A stretch of DNA of 64,000 nt from Muricea muricata (taxonomy: Eukaryota > Cnidaria > Anthozoa > Malacalcyonacea > Plexauridae), in the NCBI GenBank assembly GCA_963855995.1, contig OY979728.1, positions 10,004,004 through 10,068,003 of the forward strand, written 5' to 3'. Position 1 is the first letter of the stretch, and the number at the start of each line of letters is the position of its first letter. Made by a program: the position numbers and the translations under genes. This document shows positions 45,082 through 58,000 of the stretch, in pieces. The notes below the pieces were generated by a model. It did no database searches. It was not told where the DNA came from and saw nothing but the letters and a program-made list of their open reading frames with translations.

Positions 45082-46545
45082 TGGGTGCGCCATGAGGTAG
45101 CTTGTTACTTCTTCGAAAAAGATTCTCGCAACTTCCGGACGTGGAAAATGCAAATTACCAGTACCAATCGCGGGAATCGCTATGGATGTTAATTTGTCTT
45201 TGTCAAGCTGTTCTAAGCATTTTTTGATAAGGTGTCGGAGAATCTAAAGAAGAAATGTATTGTAGATTGCAGACGTTAATTTTCTCCCAAATTCAAAAAT
45301 CTAGCTTTTCGTATTTTAGTAGTACATCTGCAATGCCGTAATAAAAATCGAATTGAATTACCCAAGCTCCTTTTCCCTTGTCCCAGGATGATGAACGGAC
45401 GTGGTATACGCGTTTACAATTCAGTTCCGCCGGTCCAGTTGAAGCCATTTCTCCTAGCTGAAGACTGCCGATTTTCTTACATTCTTTCACCAATTCTTGA
45501 CCAGCTACTTCAAGTAAAGCCTTACCACACGCGTTCGGGTTCAAATCCACTTTGTCATTCGTTGTGTTTACAATGACGTCAAGCTAAGAGAAAAATAAAA
45601 TCTATGAGCTGCGAGACGCCATCGCTATGAATACCATCGAGTATACTGGAGATGTCTCGATAAGATGGATTTACCGAATTCAATGGTTAATTGGATTTTG
45701 CCAGTGTGCAAATCATTAATTACTGCAGAAAATATCCATTCTACCTCCAATAAACATCCATATATATTATTTCCATATTCAGACTCTGTGCACACGAAGT
45801 CAATATCGTTATATGAACTGTAAAAATTCTCATCGCATGAAGTTTTTAGTTTTTCTCCTTAGACGAGGTTTATGCTGGTTTTCATTAAATTACGTCAACA
45901 AGTCGAGAGCTTTTTGAAATAATTCAGAATTAGCCGTTTGAACGTCAGAGTTTCAATCTGAATTAAAGTTGAGTGCATTGAAACTATCACCCAGTAAATT
46001 AAACAGCAGCAACAACATAATGTACTAAACATTATTGCACACCGATATACCTTTTGTTGTGCCAAATTTCCAACAACTATCTTTATTCTTTGTCCAGAGG
46101 CTAATTCAATTTCCTTGTCTGTGACATAGGACATGGGATGACAAGGTTGATCTATCGTTGGAGTTACGCTGGGTTCCTTGATCTCCCCGACGAGAGGGAT
46201 GTCTCTTTCAATAACGCATTTGTGTTTTCTCTCGATATCTGAAATGATAGCGCTTGTTGTTTCCATAGCCAGCTGCCTTTTCATGCAAGGTTCGGCGAGA
46301 GAATAGGCCTAGTGCGGGAAAGGATTTTCTGTAGCAAATATAACGACAACCGACCGAACATTACTGCCCCTTCCCGCGAATAACCCATCTTCTGGCGTTC
46401 CTGGTTGTACTATAAGTGCTGTCTCTGTATGCAAAACAACGTGGGTATATTAATCTCTGAGGCTCTGTAACTGGGATTTCCATGGGCTTTATAGATACTG
46501 TATGTACATTATGTGAAAGTTATGACAAATTAAAAAGGTTACACA

Positions 46546-46682
46546 CAGCAGTTTCAAGTGATACACGACCACCCAACGCAAAATACTTGACAGCAATAGT
46601 TGCTTTTGCTCAAATGCCATAAACAACTGTTGCTGTCGATGCATTTTGCGTTGAGTGGTCGTGTATGGACTTGAAACTGCTG
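46546..46682. mobile_element. Palindromic MITE in gene D
   Basis: 57-bp arms (CAGCAGTTTCAAG..ATACACGACCAC and its complement) with few mismatches around a short loop. Confidence 0.85.
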
Positions 46683-47106
46683 TTGATTAAGTCATGCAGT
46701 AAGATAACTTACTCAAGGGAAACACCAAGAACGTTTTAAAAGCGTTAGTAAAAACGCATCTTATAGGCTTTATCATTTTGCTTCACGAACACTAATCATA
46801 CCTTACAGTCGACTTTTTCAGACAGGTTTTCGAGAAAACATATCATGTCTTTTCTGCCCTTCTGTGTCCCCTTCACATCGAACGAATGAGCTGAAACATT
46901 AACACTGACGCCTCCAACTTTACATCTGTCAGTGCGTAACTCTTTTACAACGTTTTCTCGGCAGTGTTCTTTTAAGAAACGGAATTTTATTGGATCCGCA
47001 GGCTTAAATGTACTGCTCGAAATCGTATTTTCATCAAGAAAATCTGTCAGTTCTTTGTTGGCGTTCTCCATCTTAGATGTGTCACAGACGATCCAGATGT
47101 TGCAAG

Positions 47107-47120
47107 GATCTGCCTTCTGA
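47107..47120 (-). other. 2-bp deletion frameshift in gene D KH-like exon
   Basis: The frame reads FEKHQVFLDSE and then must shift to continue ADPCNIWIVC, as in gene B (LEKHQVLIDQELTDPCNIWIVC). Exon length is 466 nt against 465, 468 and 471 in the other copies. Confidence 0.85.
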
Positions 47121-48659
47121 ATCAAGAAAGACTTGATGTTTTTCAAACAGTTCTTTCTTAAGTTTCTCAAGCTTACCTGAATTTTTTAGATAGTTCGCCG
47201 TCTCTTTGTCAATCGTTTTACATTTTTCGGAGGTTTTCACGTACACGACATCCCTAAGTCGCTTTTCCTTAAAATAAATATAAAAACATCGCTGCACTGA
47301 CCTGACTGTTATTGTCCAGGAGCATAACACAACCTAACTGGATTACATTGTTCTATGAAAAGCACCGTACGCGTGCGCATATTTTTTAACGCATAAAATT
47401 TCGCAACTTGCAGCAATTGCAAGTCTATTGAAATATTGTTACAACACAAGGCTGTAACAATATTGTTATATCATCACTGTATCAATCTTGTTAGAACAAC
47501 CTTGCAACAAGTCTGATTGTCTCATCAAGCCTGTTACAAACTGTTAAAAGCTTCTTAGAAACGTTTTACGCATTACCTATAGGATATTGGGTTATTTTAC
47601 CTCAGAATCGCCACATTTTTTCATAGAAACGATTTTTGCCTGGAAGTCATTCGCACCTGTCACTGTCTCTGTTGTTTGAACCAACAGTAACATACGCGCA
47701 TCCTTTTTCAATTCATCGTTAACAGTCTGACATTTAGTGATGCTCAAAAAATCTTTCTGATGATCGCTTAGCTTTATTTCAATCTCCGACATCTCCATTA
47801 AATCGTAGAGAATCTTTCGTTCGACAATTCCGACGTCCTCTGCCGTTCCCAAAATCAACAATTTCTCGGAGTCGTCATCTGTCCCACGAATTTGCACTTT
47901 TGGAAATTCTGTCCTAAGATTCCCAAAATAACCAATGAAAATCAGGAATTTCAGTTTGTTTTTGTTCGTGATTGGAAAATCTATTGATATCTCCTGGGCT
48001 TCTTCTGTAAGCTTGTTTACCATTGCGCAAACCAAATTTTCTTTGATTGAAACATTCTCTTTCTTTCCAGCGAAAATCACGCTGCTTCGATCAAAGCTAA
48101 AATCCACTAAATCAGTTCCAAATTGATAACTCTTTCCTTTAATCTCTTCTTTCACTTTCTCGAAAAAAGCACTGGGAATTTTTACTTCGCGGTTGGCAAA
48201 CGAGTGCAAAAACTGCTTCAGTTTTTTTTCGAAATCCTGCAAGAGACTTGGATCATTAAAATCTTTATTAAAATAAAACCGCGAGGTCTCTTCATCGTAT
48301 TTCATCGACTTAAGGTTGAATTTTGAGTCACTATTCTGAAAATTCAAAATGTGCTCCATGACAGAAGGCTCGATAACGTAGTCGTCGGATAATTCAGTTG
48401 TTTTTGTCGTAAATTCTTCCATTTCTTCGAAGTCTTCATAGCAAGGAATCAAGACTAAAGAAGTTCCTTTAAATTTGTGTTCCTTTTTGACAAGTTCTGA
48501 AACGACTAAGATCAGATATTCACTATTACAAGTAATCTCTACAGATGCTTATTTACATTCATACAGCACTTTTATAAGATTTTACTTATTCTACATTGTT
48601 TTTATCAGCTTTTAATCGTTCTTCACTCATTCTCAAAAGGGGTATTTAAAGAGTGTTGA

Positions 48660-48845
48660 TAAATTTATTAATTCTCTTCAATATTTATTCTTCATTATTT
48701 CCTTATATTTATTCATATTCAATATTTATTAATCACTTCAATATTTATTGATCACTTCAATATTTATTCTTATTACTACCCTTCAACAATTATTCTTCGA
48801 TAAACGTTTATTAATATTTATTGAAGTATTAATGTTTATTGATGA
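48660..48845. repeat. Degenerate CTTCAATATTTATT repeat
   Basis: About ten imperfect units of TTCAATATTTATT in both spacing variants, in the gene D intron between RRM4 and the KH-like exon. Confidence 0.75.
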
Positions 48846-48948
48846 AGGTAAGAACCAACAGATTTAAAGCTTGGGCTACACACATAATCATGCATAAATA
48901 TATTGCTGCTGCATGCAGCAATCCAGCTGATCTAACCGTGAGTAAAGG

Positions 48949-49160
48949 CCTGGAACTAGCTACCGAATAAAAATCCATTTTGCTGTCTTTATCACTTACA
49001 TCTTTTATTTTCCTTCATGAGACTTGTTGAAACTTTGTAATCATGTTCAGCAATGATAACTACAAGTCCACCAGAAATTGGAACCGAAGTAAATTATACT
49101 TAACGAGAAATTTGCTATTTTGGCTCGAAAAATGAATTTCTATTTGACAACTAGTGCCAG
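48949..49160. mobile_element. Dispersed MITE family, copy in gene D RRM4-KH intron
   Basis: GCCTGGAACTAGCTACCGAAT to CTATTTGACAACTAGTGCCAG. Reverse orientation relative to the 43422-43638 copy; the interior (GAAATTTG...CGAAAAATG) also matches. Confidence 0.75.
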
Positions 49161-49795
49161 TGCATTTCCGTGTTTTCAGATCACCTAGAATACTGCAGTG
49201 AACGCTACGGATTGTGGAGAGACTGTTAAGTATATGATTCGTACCTGACGAATTTTCAAAGTAGACATATGCAACTGTACAAGCTTTATTCAGTACGACG
49301 TCCGTCACATGACCGCCGCCAGTTTTTGGATTTGAAAATTTGAACTTCATATCATCTGAGGTCGTCCCTTTTGGTAAATTGCTGATTCTAATGCCTTTGG
49401 TGAACGGAGCAAACTCGAGCGAGATGGTACAGCCGTCCAATGCCATATCTTCATTGAAGTTTTCTTCGTTTGAGCATCCTTCGTCTGATAAAGGAACGAT
49501 ATTAAGATGATCTTATTAGCATGATTTCTTTATGCCACCCTCACCTCACCCCACCCCATTTCCTTTATGAATTTGAACGTCCTAGGTAGTCACCATTACC
49601 TTTTAGTATAACGATAGCTTTGCCGTCTTTTCCAGCGACAACATTAAACACGTCTGTCTTCTTCCTAACTTCTATAAAATTTTTAAACGTTTCTTCGTCA
49701 GTTTTAGGATTAAGATTTCTTGCCAGAAGAATCGTTCTATCAAGTGTTGGCTCGAATTCTGTGTTCACTTTTAAAGACATTTCCTCCAGCTTAAG

Positions 49796-49806
49796 TGGGT
49801 TTTCTT
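49796..49806 (-). other. 1-bp deletion frameshift in gene D RRM3
   Basis: After NKSKE the frame must change to continue PLKLEEMSLKVNTEFEPT, aligned with [10 protein letters not shown] of gene E. Exon length is 233 nt, where the intron phases require a multiple of three. Confidence 0.8.
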
Positions 49807-51132
49807 TCGATTTATTCAGTACGTCTTGTGCATCTAAAGAAAGTAAATGAAGGTAATATTACCCAGCTGGCACATAACGTTGTTACTAGAGGGTCCCACA
49901 AGAATGATCCTATCCCATTCCCAGCTCAATCTTCATCAGATTTTCATTTTACCCTTAGCTTTAAGAACTCTCTTTTACAACGTTCAAAGCAGGTGGATAT
50001 GTCCTCAAAGCGATTTGAATATTGTCCGCTGGATGAGACACATTATTAAATGATTACTTGAATGCAGACGGCGTATCTATACCTTTAGAAGAAACAAATG
50101 TCAACCGGGCGACAGTGGGAGAAAGTCTCTTGAATTCTTTTTCCCCTTCACATAGCTCGCCGCCACCAGATCGTTTTTTGCTTTCAAAGAACATCGAAAT
50201 GGCGTCCCGAGAGGTTGTTCCTTTAAAACCACTAACGTAAATTGTTGCTTCTGTGTCTTCTCCATCTGTAGCGCTATCCTGCGCGAAATAAATGAAGTAA
50301 TGCCAGACGTGTATCACATTGTGTCTGAACCACATGAAAAATATATAATAATACCGAAGCGAACACCGAAGTCAATTGTGCATTACGCTTTTGTGTCTAA
50401 TTTGAGGACCTTTCTTCGAAACAATAATCAATGAATCTTATATATAATTCAGATATAGCACTGAGCAAAACTGACTGCATTTATGAATTTGAGTTATACT
50501 GACTTTTTTATTTGTGAACGACCACGACTTAATGCTTTGAACATGAAGTTTTGTGCCTTTGATGAGCTGATGATGACTGAGCACACTTGCTGCATCTAAA
50601 AAGCAAATGTGAAGGGATGAGGGAGCTCTATATGTGTACAGTACAGTCTATACTTCAATGACAAAATATGAAGTTAAAAATAGTTGATCAGCGTCTTGTT
50701 CCCCATGCTGTAGACTTCATTATTAAATGACGTAATTGCGTGCCAGATAAATCGGCTGCAGACTTCATTAATTTTGAAACAATTGAAGCGTATCATATAA
50801 GATATTTACATGCATATACTGCTTTCAAACATTAAAAGAGAAACCTAAATTCAGCGCGAATGGTAATAGTACGATATGACTGTAATCACGTCTTGCCAAA
50901 ACCTGGCACACCCTAAATTAGTTTACTATACTGTAAAAAACTCTGAACCTTCCGGTAATTCAAAAATAACAAACGCGACATTTCCATGTAACACGATCTT
51001 GTCAACCTCACCACCGCCATTATTTTTCTTTTGAAAATAAATCGTCTGTTCATCTTCCCCGACGTCCGATGGGCAATTTGAGACAACAACTGTTCGCTCG
51101 GCATTGAAGCTTTGCTCAGGAAGCCCGGCCAT

Positions 51133-52082
51133 GGGTTCTTTGAGGCAAGCAAGCCTGAAAACGAAACTGACCACATAGCCTGATTAGTCACTGAAACAGT
51201 TGTATTGTGTGATTTGCATAAAATTTTGCTTTGTGTGAATTCTAGGAAGGTCAGAGTAATTCTCAGTTGTACTTAACAAACTAGTGAAATAAAAGTTAGT
51301 TCATTTTTCACCAATTAACCTAAAATAAGATTATAGGAACATCGAGGCCTTGAAAATGAAAGTGCTTGCAAAACGATTCTACTTCCATGTCGAGATTTTT
51401 GACTTCTGATCTAGTTTATAAAATAAGATCATTTGCGGCTCGCGGTTCTATGATTAATAAAACATATAAATGGATTCATCATACTATATAAGGAAAATAA
51501 ATAAAAATGCATTTATTATATAAGTACTAGTATATATTTACTTTTAGAAGTCATCAGGTAGGATCATGGCTTAAGAGCTAAATTATGCTAACTACTTGCA
51601 CAAATGAAATATAACAGATTAGCCAATCTCATAAAGCTGAATTACCTAGCTTTCAAACAGCTTGCCAAGTGCTTTGAGTCTGTCAGAATTACAGGGTTGA
51701 TCAACGTTTAATTGTTGTTTTCTAAAGCGTCAATGTATTCTAATATCGAGTGGAAATCATATATACACATGTCCAAACCGGAACGAAAGTTGTCCAAAGC
51801 TGCACGTCCCCACTAATCTATTAATATTAATACATAGCTAAACGTACATCTTCAGATAACTTTTGAATTTCAAAACGCAACGTGGAATTTCTTTCGAAAT
51901 ATGGCTCGGAAGTCGTCCGGAAACCATGGCGCCAAAGGCTATAAATACGCGGCCCGATAGGTTGTTCCTTCCAGGAACTTTTATTCTACAAATAACAATT
52001 TTGGGAAGCTTCAAATGCGCAACACTTCTAGTTTCTTGCCGTTTCGTTTCGAGGCAAGCTAGCCTCGCCATGTTTTATTAGT
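51133..52082. promoter_or_regulatory. Head-to-head D/E promoter region
   Basis: About 950 bp separate the start codons of inverted gene D and gene E. The E-proximal half is homologous to the region upstream of gene C (shared GTTGTTTTCT / GGAAATC.TATATACAC and TTTTGGGAAGCTT). TATAAATA at 51940-51947, 136 bp before the E start codon, is a plausible TATA box. TTCCAGGAA at 51969-51977 fits the STAT/GAS consensus TTCNNNGAA. Confidence 0.5.
51352..51362 (+). promoter_or_regulatory. ISRE/IRF-like site between D and E
   Basis: GAAAATGAAAG matches GAAANNGAAA, 220 bp upstream of the D start codon and 720 bp upstream of the E start codon. Confidence 0.35.
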
Positions 52083-55000
52083 ATGGCAGAGTTTTCGGAG
52101 CAAGACTACGATCCAAAGCAAACAGTGGTCGTGTCGAATTTTCCTGCAAACGTCGAAGAAGATGAACTGACGATTCATTTTCAAAAGGAAAAGAATGGCG
52201 GCGGAGATGTCGACGAGGTTGTGGTGGACGGAATGGTGGCGTTTGTTGTTTTTGATTCGCCTGAAGGTTTGGAGTATTTTAAAGCTTTTTAAACTGTTTT
52301 CAATTAAATTTTTGTAACGCGGAAGTTAAATTAGCTATTCGACTAGCAGTTTACCAATATAAATTCATAAATTTAACAATTTTGTTGTGAAATCTACGAA
52401 TTTAAACACACAGCATAATACATAGAATACCCAAATGGACAATATCAAGCACAAACGAGACAGAAGTCCCATGCAAGGTGCTCAGGTGCTGGGTTGATAT
52501 TTGCATTTTTATTACAATATGCTGCACGCATTTCCATATATAATCAACGCGGACATGTAATTGGTCGTAATTTTCGTGCTATTCCACTGCTAAATAATCA
52601 AAGTACAGTTCTTCAAGTAAATTTGTCTCTGATCAAACAAAGGTGAAGTTGGCTTTCGATTTCGATTCTGTTGTTGCCACTGACGAAATCACAGACACCA
52701 AGTAAATACAATGAAATCCGATCCGTTTCGCGCACCTCTACCAAGTATTGTACTTGTCTTCTGAGGGCAGCCTTGTCGTATGACATAGTGTTCAGGGGAG
52801 CGTACTATATGTCAACCTAATAAAATCAATCACAGAAAAATAATCGTGATAACTATATATTACTACGGAATACTCAGCAGTCACCTATTTGTTATAATAA
52901 GTACATGATATCCCAGATTCATTCAGACTGTTAGTGGCTCTACTGGTCTGTAACAGGCACAAAACAAGGCGTTGTTAACTAATTTGATTAATTTTTGCCT
53001 GTTTTAGTTGCAACAAGCGTCCTTAATCATCCTAAACAAGTGATCAATGGCATGAAGGTTGAAGTGCAGAGCTATGAGTCATGGCTGGCAAACAAAAAGG
53101 TCAACAATTCTAAATCCATGACTGCTTAATTCAACAAAACGCCTTTCTCCTAGTTGAAGAAGTGATTTTCATTGATCTTTAGTTGGTCGCTCGGGAGAGC
53201 TTAGAGCTCACAATTTTTTACTCACCTCTCTCAAACAGGAAAACAACAGGTCCGCAGCTAGCATCCCTAAAGTTACAACAATTTATGTCAGTGGTACGAA
53301 AGACTCAACAACTGAAGATGCCATTGTCTGTTTCTTTGAAAACAAAAAAAGAAGTGGCGGTGGAGATCTACGTGAAGGCAAAGAAGGATACAAGAGACTC
53401 TCTCCCACCGTTGCCCAGTTGACATTTGTTTCTTCCAAAGGTATAGTCTTGCTCACAATTATAATTATGATTTACCTTGATCATCTCATCACTTCCTACC
53501 ATATTATAATCTTTCATCTAATGTAAAACGAGCTCATCCATGGCCATTTTCTCCAGAGATCTCTTTTAACCCTGTTAATAAGATGTTGTGTGGAAATATA
53601 CAACATCAATCACACAAAATATACCAGTTGATCATGTTTATGGCGAAAAATTATAATCTAGAGATGTTAATCGTAGATAATTATAGTGGCGTAGGTTTCA
53701 AATTATTAGCACTGCTCATCTCTTTTGATTGAAGTTGATTATTTTCATAGTCAATGTACAAGAAAATAATTGCATATTGTAGGAATAAATCGTTCTGACT
53801 ACACTACTAATTGTAATCATTTTACTCCTTTGGATCTCTTCCTTCTTCCACGATGTTCTGTAGGCGTGTTTCAACTACTCTCTTAATTTAAACAATTGAA
53901 AATTCTATCTAGTGGATTGAATTTTTAACCGTTTTGGGATTTTTTTAGGGATAATACGTTTTTTATTGAAAAGTAATCTAATTGAGTGACATATTTCAAT
54001 CGATCAGAACACTGAAAGAGTATCCCTTAATCTATATTCAATCTATTAGATTAAAAAATAGTCTATTAGATTGAAAAATTCTTCAAACTTTCGAAAGATT
54101 GAAAAAAAATCCCTCAAACCAATGTTTTAAATTAAGAGAGCAAGGCAAAACCATCTTCTTCGTTGTCGTATGTGAGTCTAGTACGTTTTATATCCTTATT
54201 TTTTTTGAGAATTTTGTTAATAAATTGTTTTAGTCGCGCCCTTTTATTAGCAACTTGTCTACAATTTATTATGCTCTATGGCCTTTTTTTCACCTTTTCC
54301 TCTTAATATATATGTTGCTTTCACGGTGTCCTCCAACGGATATTGTTAAAACACAAACCAATCGAATCATCAACGATCAATCTGTCGTTTAGATGCACAG
54401 GGTGTGATCAAAAGAGCTAAAGACAAGCCACTTCAACTCGAAGGAAATTTATTGACTGTGAGCACCGAGTTGATGTTGGATCGGAGTATATTACTGGCAA
54501 AGAATGTTAGTCCAAAGACAAGCAGCGAAACATTTAAAAACTTTATAGAATCGACGAGAAATGTTGACGTTCTCGACATCGTTTGGGGAAAAGACGGTAA
54601 AGCTATCATTATTCTAGAAGATGCAATAGGTGAGTTTATGCTTCGGCTTTTTTTAAATAGAAACCTTAACTTATATCAGTTGATTTCAAAGGTTCTCTAA
54701 GACCTAAAAGTATTATATATATGTGAAACTAAATTATGAACGCGAGTATTCGAACCAAAAATTAGGATAATGTTTTTAGTCAGAATAAACCAAAAGTATT
54801 TCTGTCCTCATCTGTGAGGGAGATTAGCGACTTCTGGTACTGCATTGGAGTCTAATAGTGTAGGCTCTACACGCATCCAAAAACCTCACAACTTGCAGCA
54901 AGTTTCAAAAATTTTCCAACAATGCCAATGCTCTCACCATAACTAGAAATAACGTGGAAATGGTCGTTATATTTAGACGCCGATGAAGATAAGTCGCTGA

Positions 55001-58000
55001 TCAAAAATCCAGAAACGAAACTAGGTGGATCCATCCTATCTTTTGAATTTGCTCCACTTACCAAAGTCATTAAAATCAGCAACATACCAGAAGACGTCAT
55101 GAGTGATGAGGATATCAAGTACAAATTTTCAAATCCAAAATTTGGCGGCGGGAAAGTGACAGACATACTATTGGACAACAAAAATGGCGTTGCAAGGGTT
55201 CACTTTGAGAAATCGTCAGGTAGAATCGTGTTTATACGCGGGAGTTGTTAACTTTTAATTTGAGCCATTAGTATTTTAACTATTAGGTACTTTCATGTAT
55301 TTTTATAGTTGTTTCTAACCTTGTGAAGAAGAAAGGTATTACGTTGAACGAGGTGTTTTTAACCGTAATTCCTTGCTATGACGATTTTGAAGAACTTCAA
55401 GAGATTAAGACTAAAACGTCCGACTACTCCGACGACTGTCCGGTCGACCCTGTTGTCATGGACTACATAATGAAAAAACAGGGAATCGATGAAAAGTTCG
55501 ACTTCAAGTCAAGTGAATTTAATACAGAAACATCACGATTCCATTTTACCAAAGAATTTGAAGATCCTAATGACGCCAAAGTATTTAAGACCAAGGTGAA
55601 AGACTTTTTGCTCCAGTTTGTGAAAGAAGAAGTAAAAGTCGCAAAAGATAGTTCAATTTTTGAGAAAGTTAGGGAAGAGATTGAAAGCAAGGACGACGAA
55701 TTTGAAACAGATGAAGTCCAATTTAGATTTGATGTGTCAAGCGTTACTCTCGTTGGTAAAAAAGAAGACGTATTCCGTGAAAAGCAATCAGTTGAAGCAG
55801 CAACAAATAGGATTACAGAAGAAATGAAGTTCTCTTCCGAAGATTTGAAGATAGATGATCAGAACAGACTGAAATTCTTGAATTGTATTAATTATTTCGA
55901 GAATGTTACGAAAGAATTTCCTCCAGTGAAAATACGTGGAACGGAAAGTTCTTCTGGGGAACTGTCGATTTTAGGACCGGCTGAGACAATAAAGGATGTC
56001 CAATTGAAGATCTACAAGGATTTGCAAGAGATCTCGGAAGTTGATGTCAAGACAAGTGCTCGTCAGATAGATTTTCTGCAACGCACTGGATGTGAGATCG
56101 TGAATGATGAGCTGAAGAAACGTAACGCCATGTTATTTCTGATCAACGTTGAAAGAGCTTTGGGTGACAAGGCTTACCAAGCTAAGATAATGACTTTGAA
56201 GAAATGTGATGGCAATGAGGTACGTAATAGCGAGTTTGAACCAGGAACGTGGGGTAGCTCTGTGGAAACTGGGGGGAACTCTGTAACTAATAATTATGAT
56301 AGCCGTGAAGTCTGACTTGACTTTGTCGTATAGCCATATCGTTGTCAATGACGAGGCAAAATACGGCTTGAATATCCATCTGTAGATGTGTCCACGACAT
56401 TCCCACGTCGTCATGGCCTTTTCCGAACCTTTCCGCCAACGAAAGCGTGGAGAGGGGGAAGGGAGGGAAGGGGGGAAGGGGTAGCCGCTTGTTTAGGCTC
56501 TCTAATATCGCAATCTGATACTGTAACAATGATTAAGTAAAATAGATTCAGCTATATCTTACTTTCCCTTCAAATACTGTATTTGTCTGGGTTAGGTATA
56601 GCATGTAGCAGTGCATGGTAAGAGAAACAAAGGACTGGGCCACACTTCCATGCTTTTTATCTTAAAATGAAATATAGGAGGTCATCCTTTCTCTAACTTG
56701 TTGCCAAGTAAAGAAACACAAGAAAGTTTGGCAAAATTTATTTCAAATGTTCTTCCTATCTTTATTTTGAAGGAAAAACGACTTCTGGAAACTGTCGACG
56801 TAAAAACCTCTGAAAAATTCATCTCACTTGACGAAGAGACGGTGATGTTCCTGAAAGAGTCAAACAAACTACAGGAATTCAAGAAAGAACAGTTTGACAA
56901 ACATCAAGTTATGATCGACCCAGAACTCACAGACCTTCGCAATATCTGGATTGTCTGTGAAAAATCTAAAATTCCCAACGCCGAACAAGAACTTAAAAGT
57001 TTAACGGATGAGAAGAAGATTGACAGCTGCGATTTTACAACGCAAGAGCCAATGGAATTCCGCTTCTTAATGGAACACTGCTGGGATGACATTAAGGAGA
57101 AAGAGAAAGGTTGTAAAGCAGAAGGCGTTATTGTTTTTGATATGGATACTAAACATGACTCACTGAAGGTAAAGGGAACGAAGGCTGGCAGAAATGAAAT
57201 GATAAATTTTCTCAAAGGATTGACTAAAAACATTGATTCCACGGTATGTAGCTCTTTTATGCTGATAAGTGTGTTTATGCCAACGTTTGAATCAGACTCT
57301 TGAAGGATGAGTAAAATGGTATAGTATATATATATATGGCCAACCGAAACCCTAAATTGTTGACCCCTTGCAACAGGATGTTGTTTTAATATCAGGATGC
57401 GTTCGCATGACTTGCGACAACTAGTTGACGCAACAGATATGTTGCAAGTTGATTGTCGAAACCTGTTATCCACAGGCTTGCTGCAAGTTGTTTCACCAAT
57501 TTGTAACAAGTTTGCAAATAACAAGTTGCAACAAGCTTGATTTCAACAGACTTGCTGCAACTTGATGAAATTGACAAGTTTGTTGCAACTTGTTGGCAGG
57601 TTTTGAAGGGAAACCGCTCGCAACGAGTTTGTGGCGTTCTTGGTTGTATAATATCTTTATATTCTGCTGATCAAATATTAGACATATCCTCTGAACGAAC
57701 CTGGCATGAAGAAACAGCTGAACTTAGATACGACAGATGCCATTATTGCTGACGTTGAAAAGAACCACAGATGTGTTATTAAAAAGAATGTTCCTACTGG
57801 GGAAAGGCACAAAAAGCCTAAAAGAGCAACCTTAGCGAAGACCACCGTTGGAACCACCGGATCATCCACAACAGTGAACTTCCTTGCGTATCAGTCCTTG
57901 TCTGTTGTCCAGGACCAGGGCACCTCAGCCAAGATCGCCGCTGGAACTAGAGCATCTTCCACGGCGATGAAGTTGTCATATCATCAGTCAATATCTTTTG

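Larger units (their letters stand above)
40433..51132 (-). pseudogene. PARP14-like: PARP14-like gene D, inverted copy with three disabling lesions
   Basis: Thirteen exons on the minus strand, all GT/AG, in transcript order: 50949-51132, 50504-50595, 50083-50278, 49600-49832, 49245-49484, 47601-48505, 46802-47267, 46051-46308, 45362-45583, 45012-45243, 43678-44670, 42102-42413, 40433-40719. The full architecture RRM1-4, KH-like, macro1, macro2, KH, ART is present, with ART motifs LFHGTSYENV, GVYFARD and DPRIY (Ile at the Glu position, unlike Met in the others). Three lesions break it: a -1 shift in RRM3 near 49800, a -2 shift in the second KH-like exon near 47115, and an in-frame TAG at 45079-45081 in macro1. 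Splice sites and most codons are well kept, so inactivation is recent, or some lesions are sequence errors. Conceptual start ATG 51132-51130 (MAGLPEQSFNAERTVVVSN). No mini-exon found. Confidence 0.85.
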
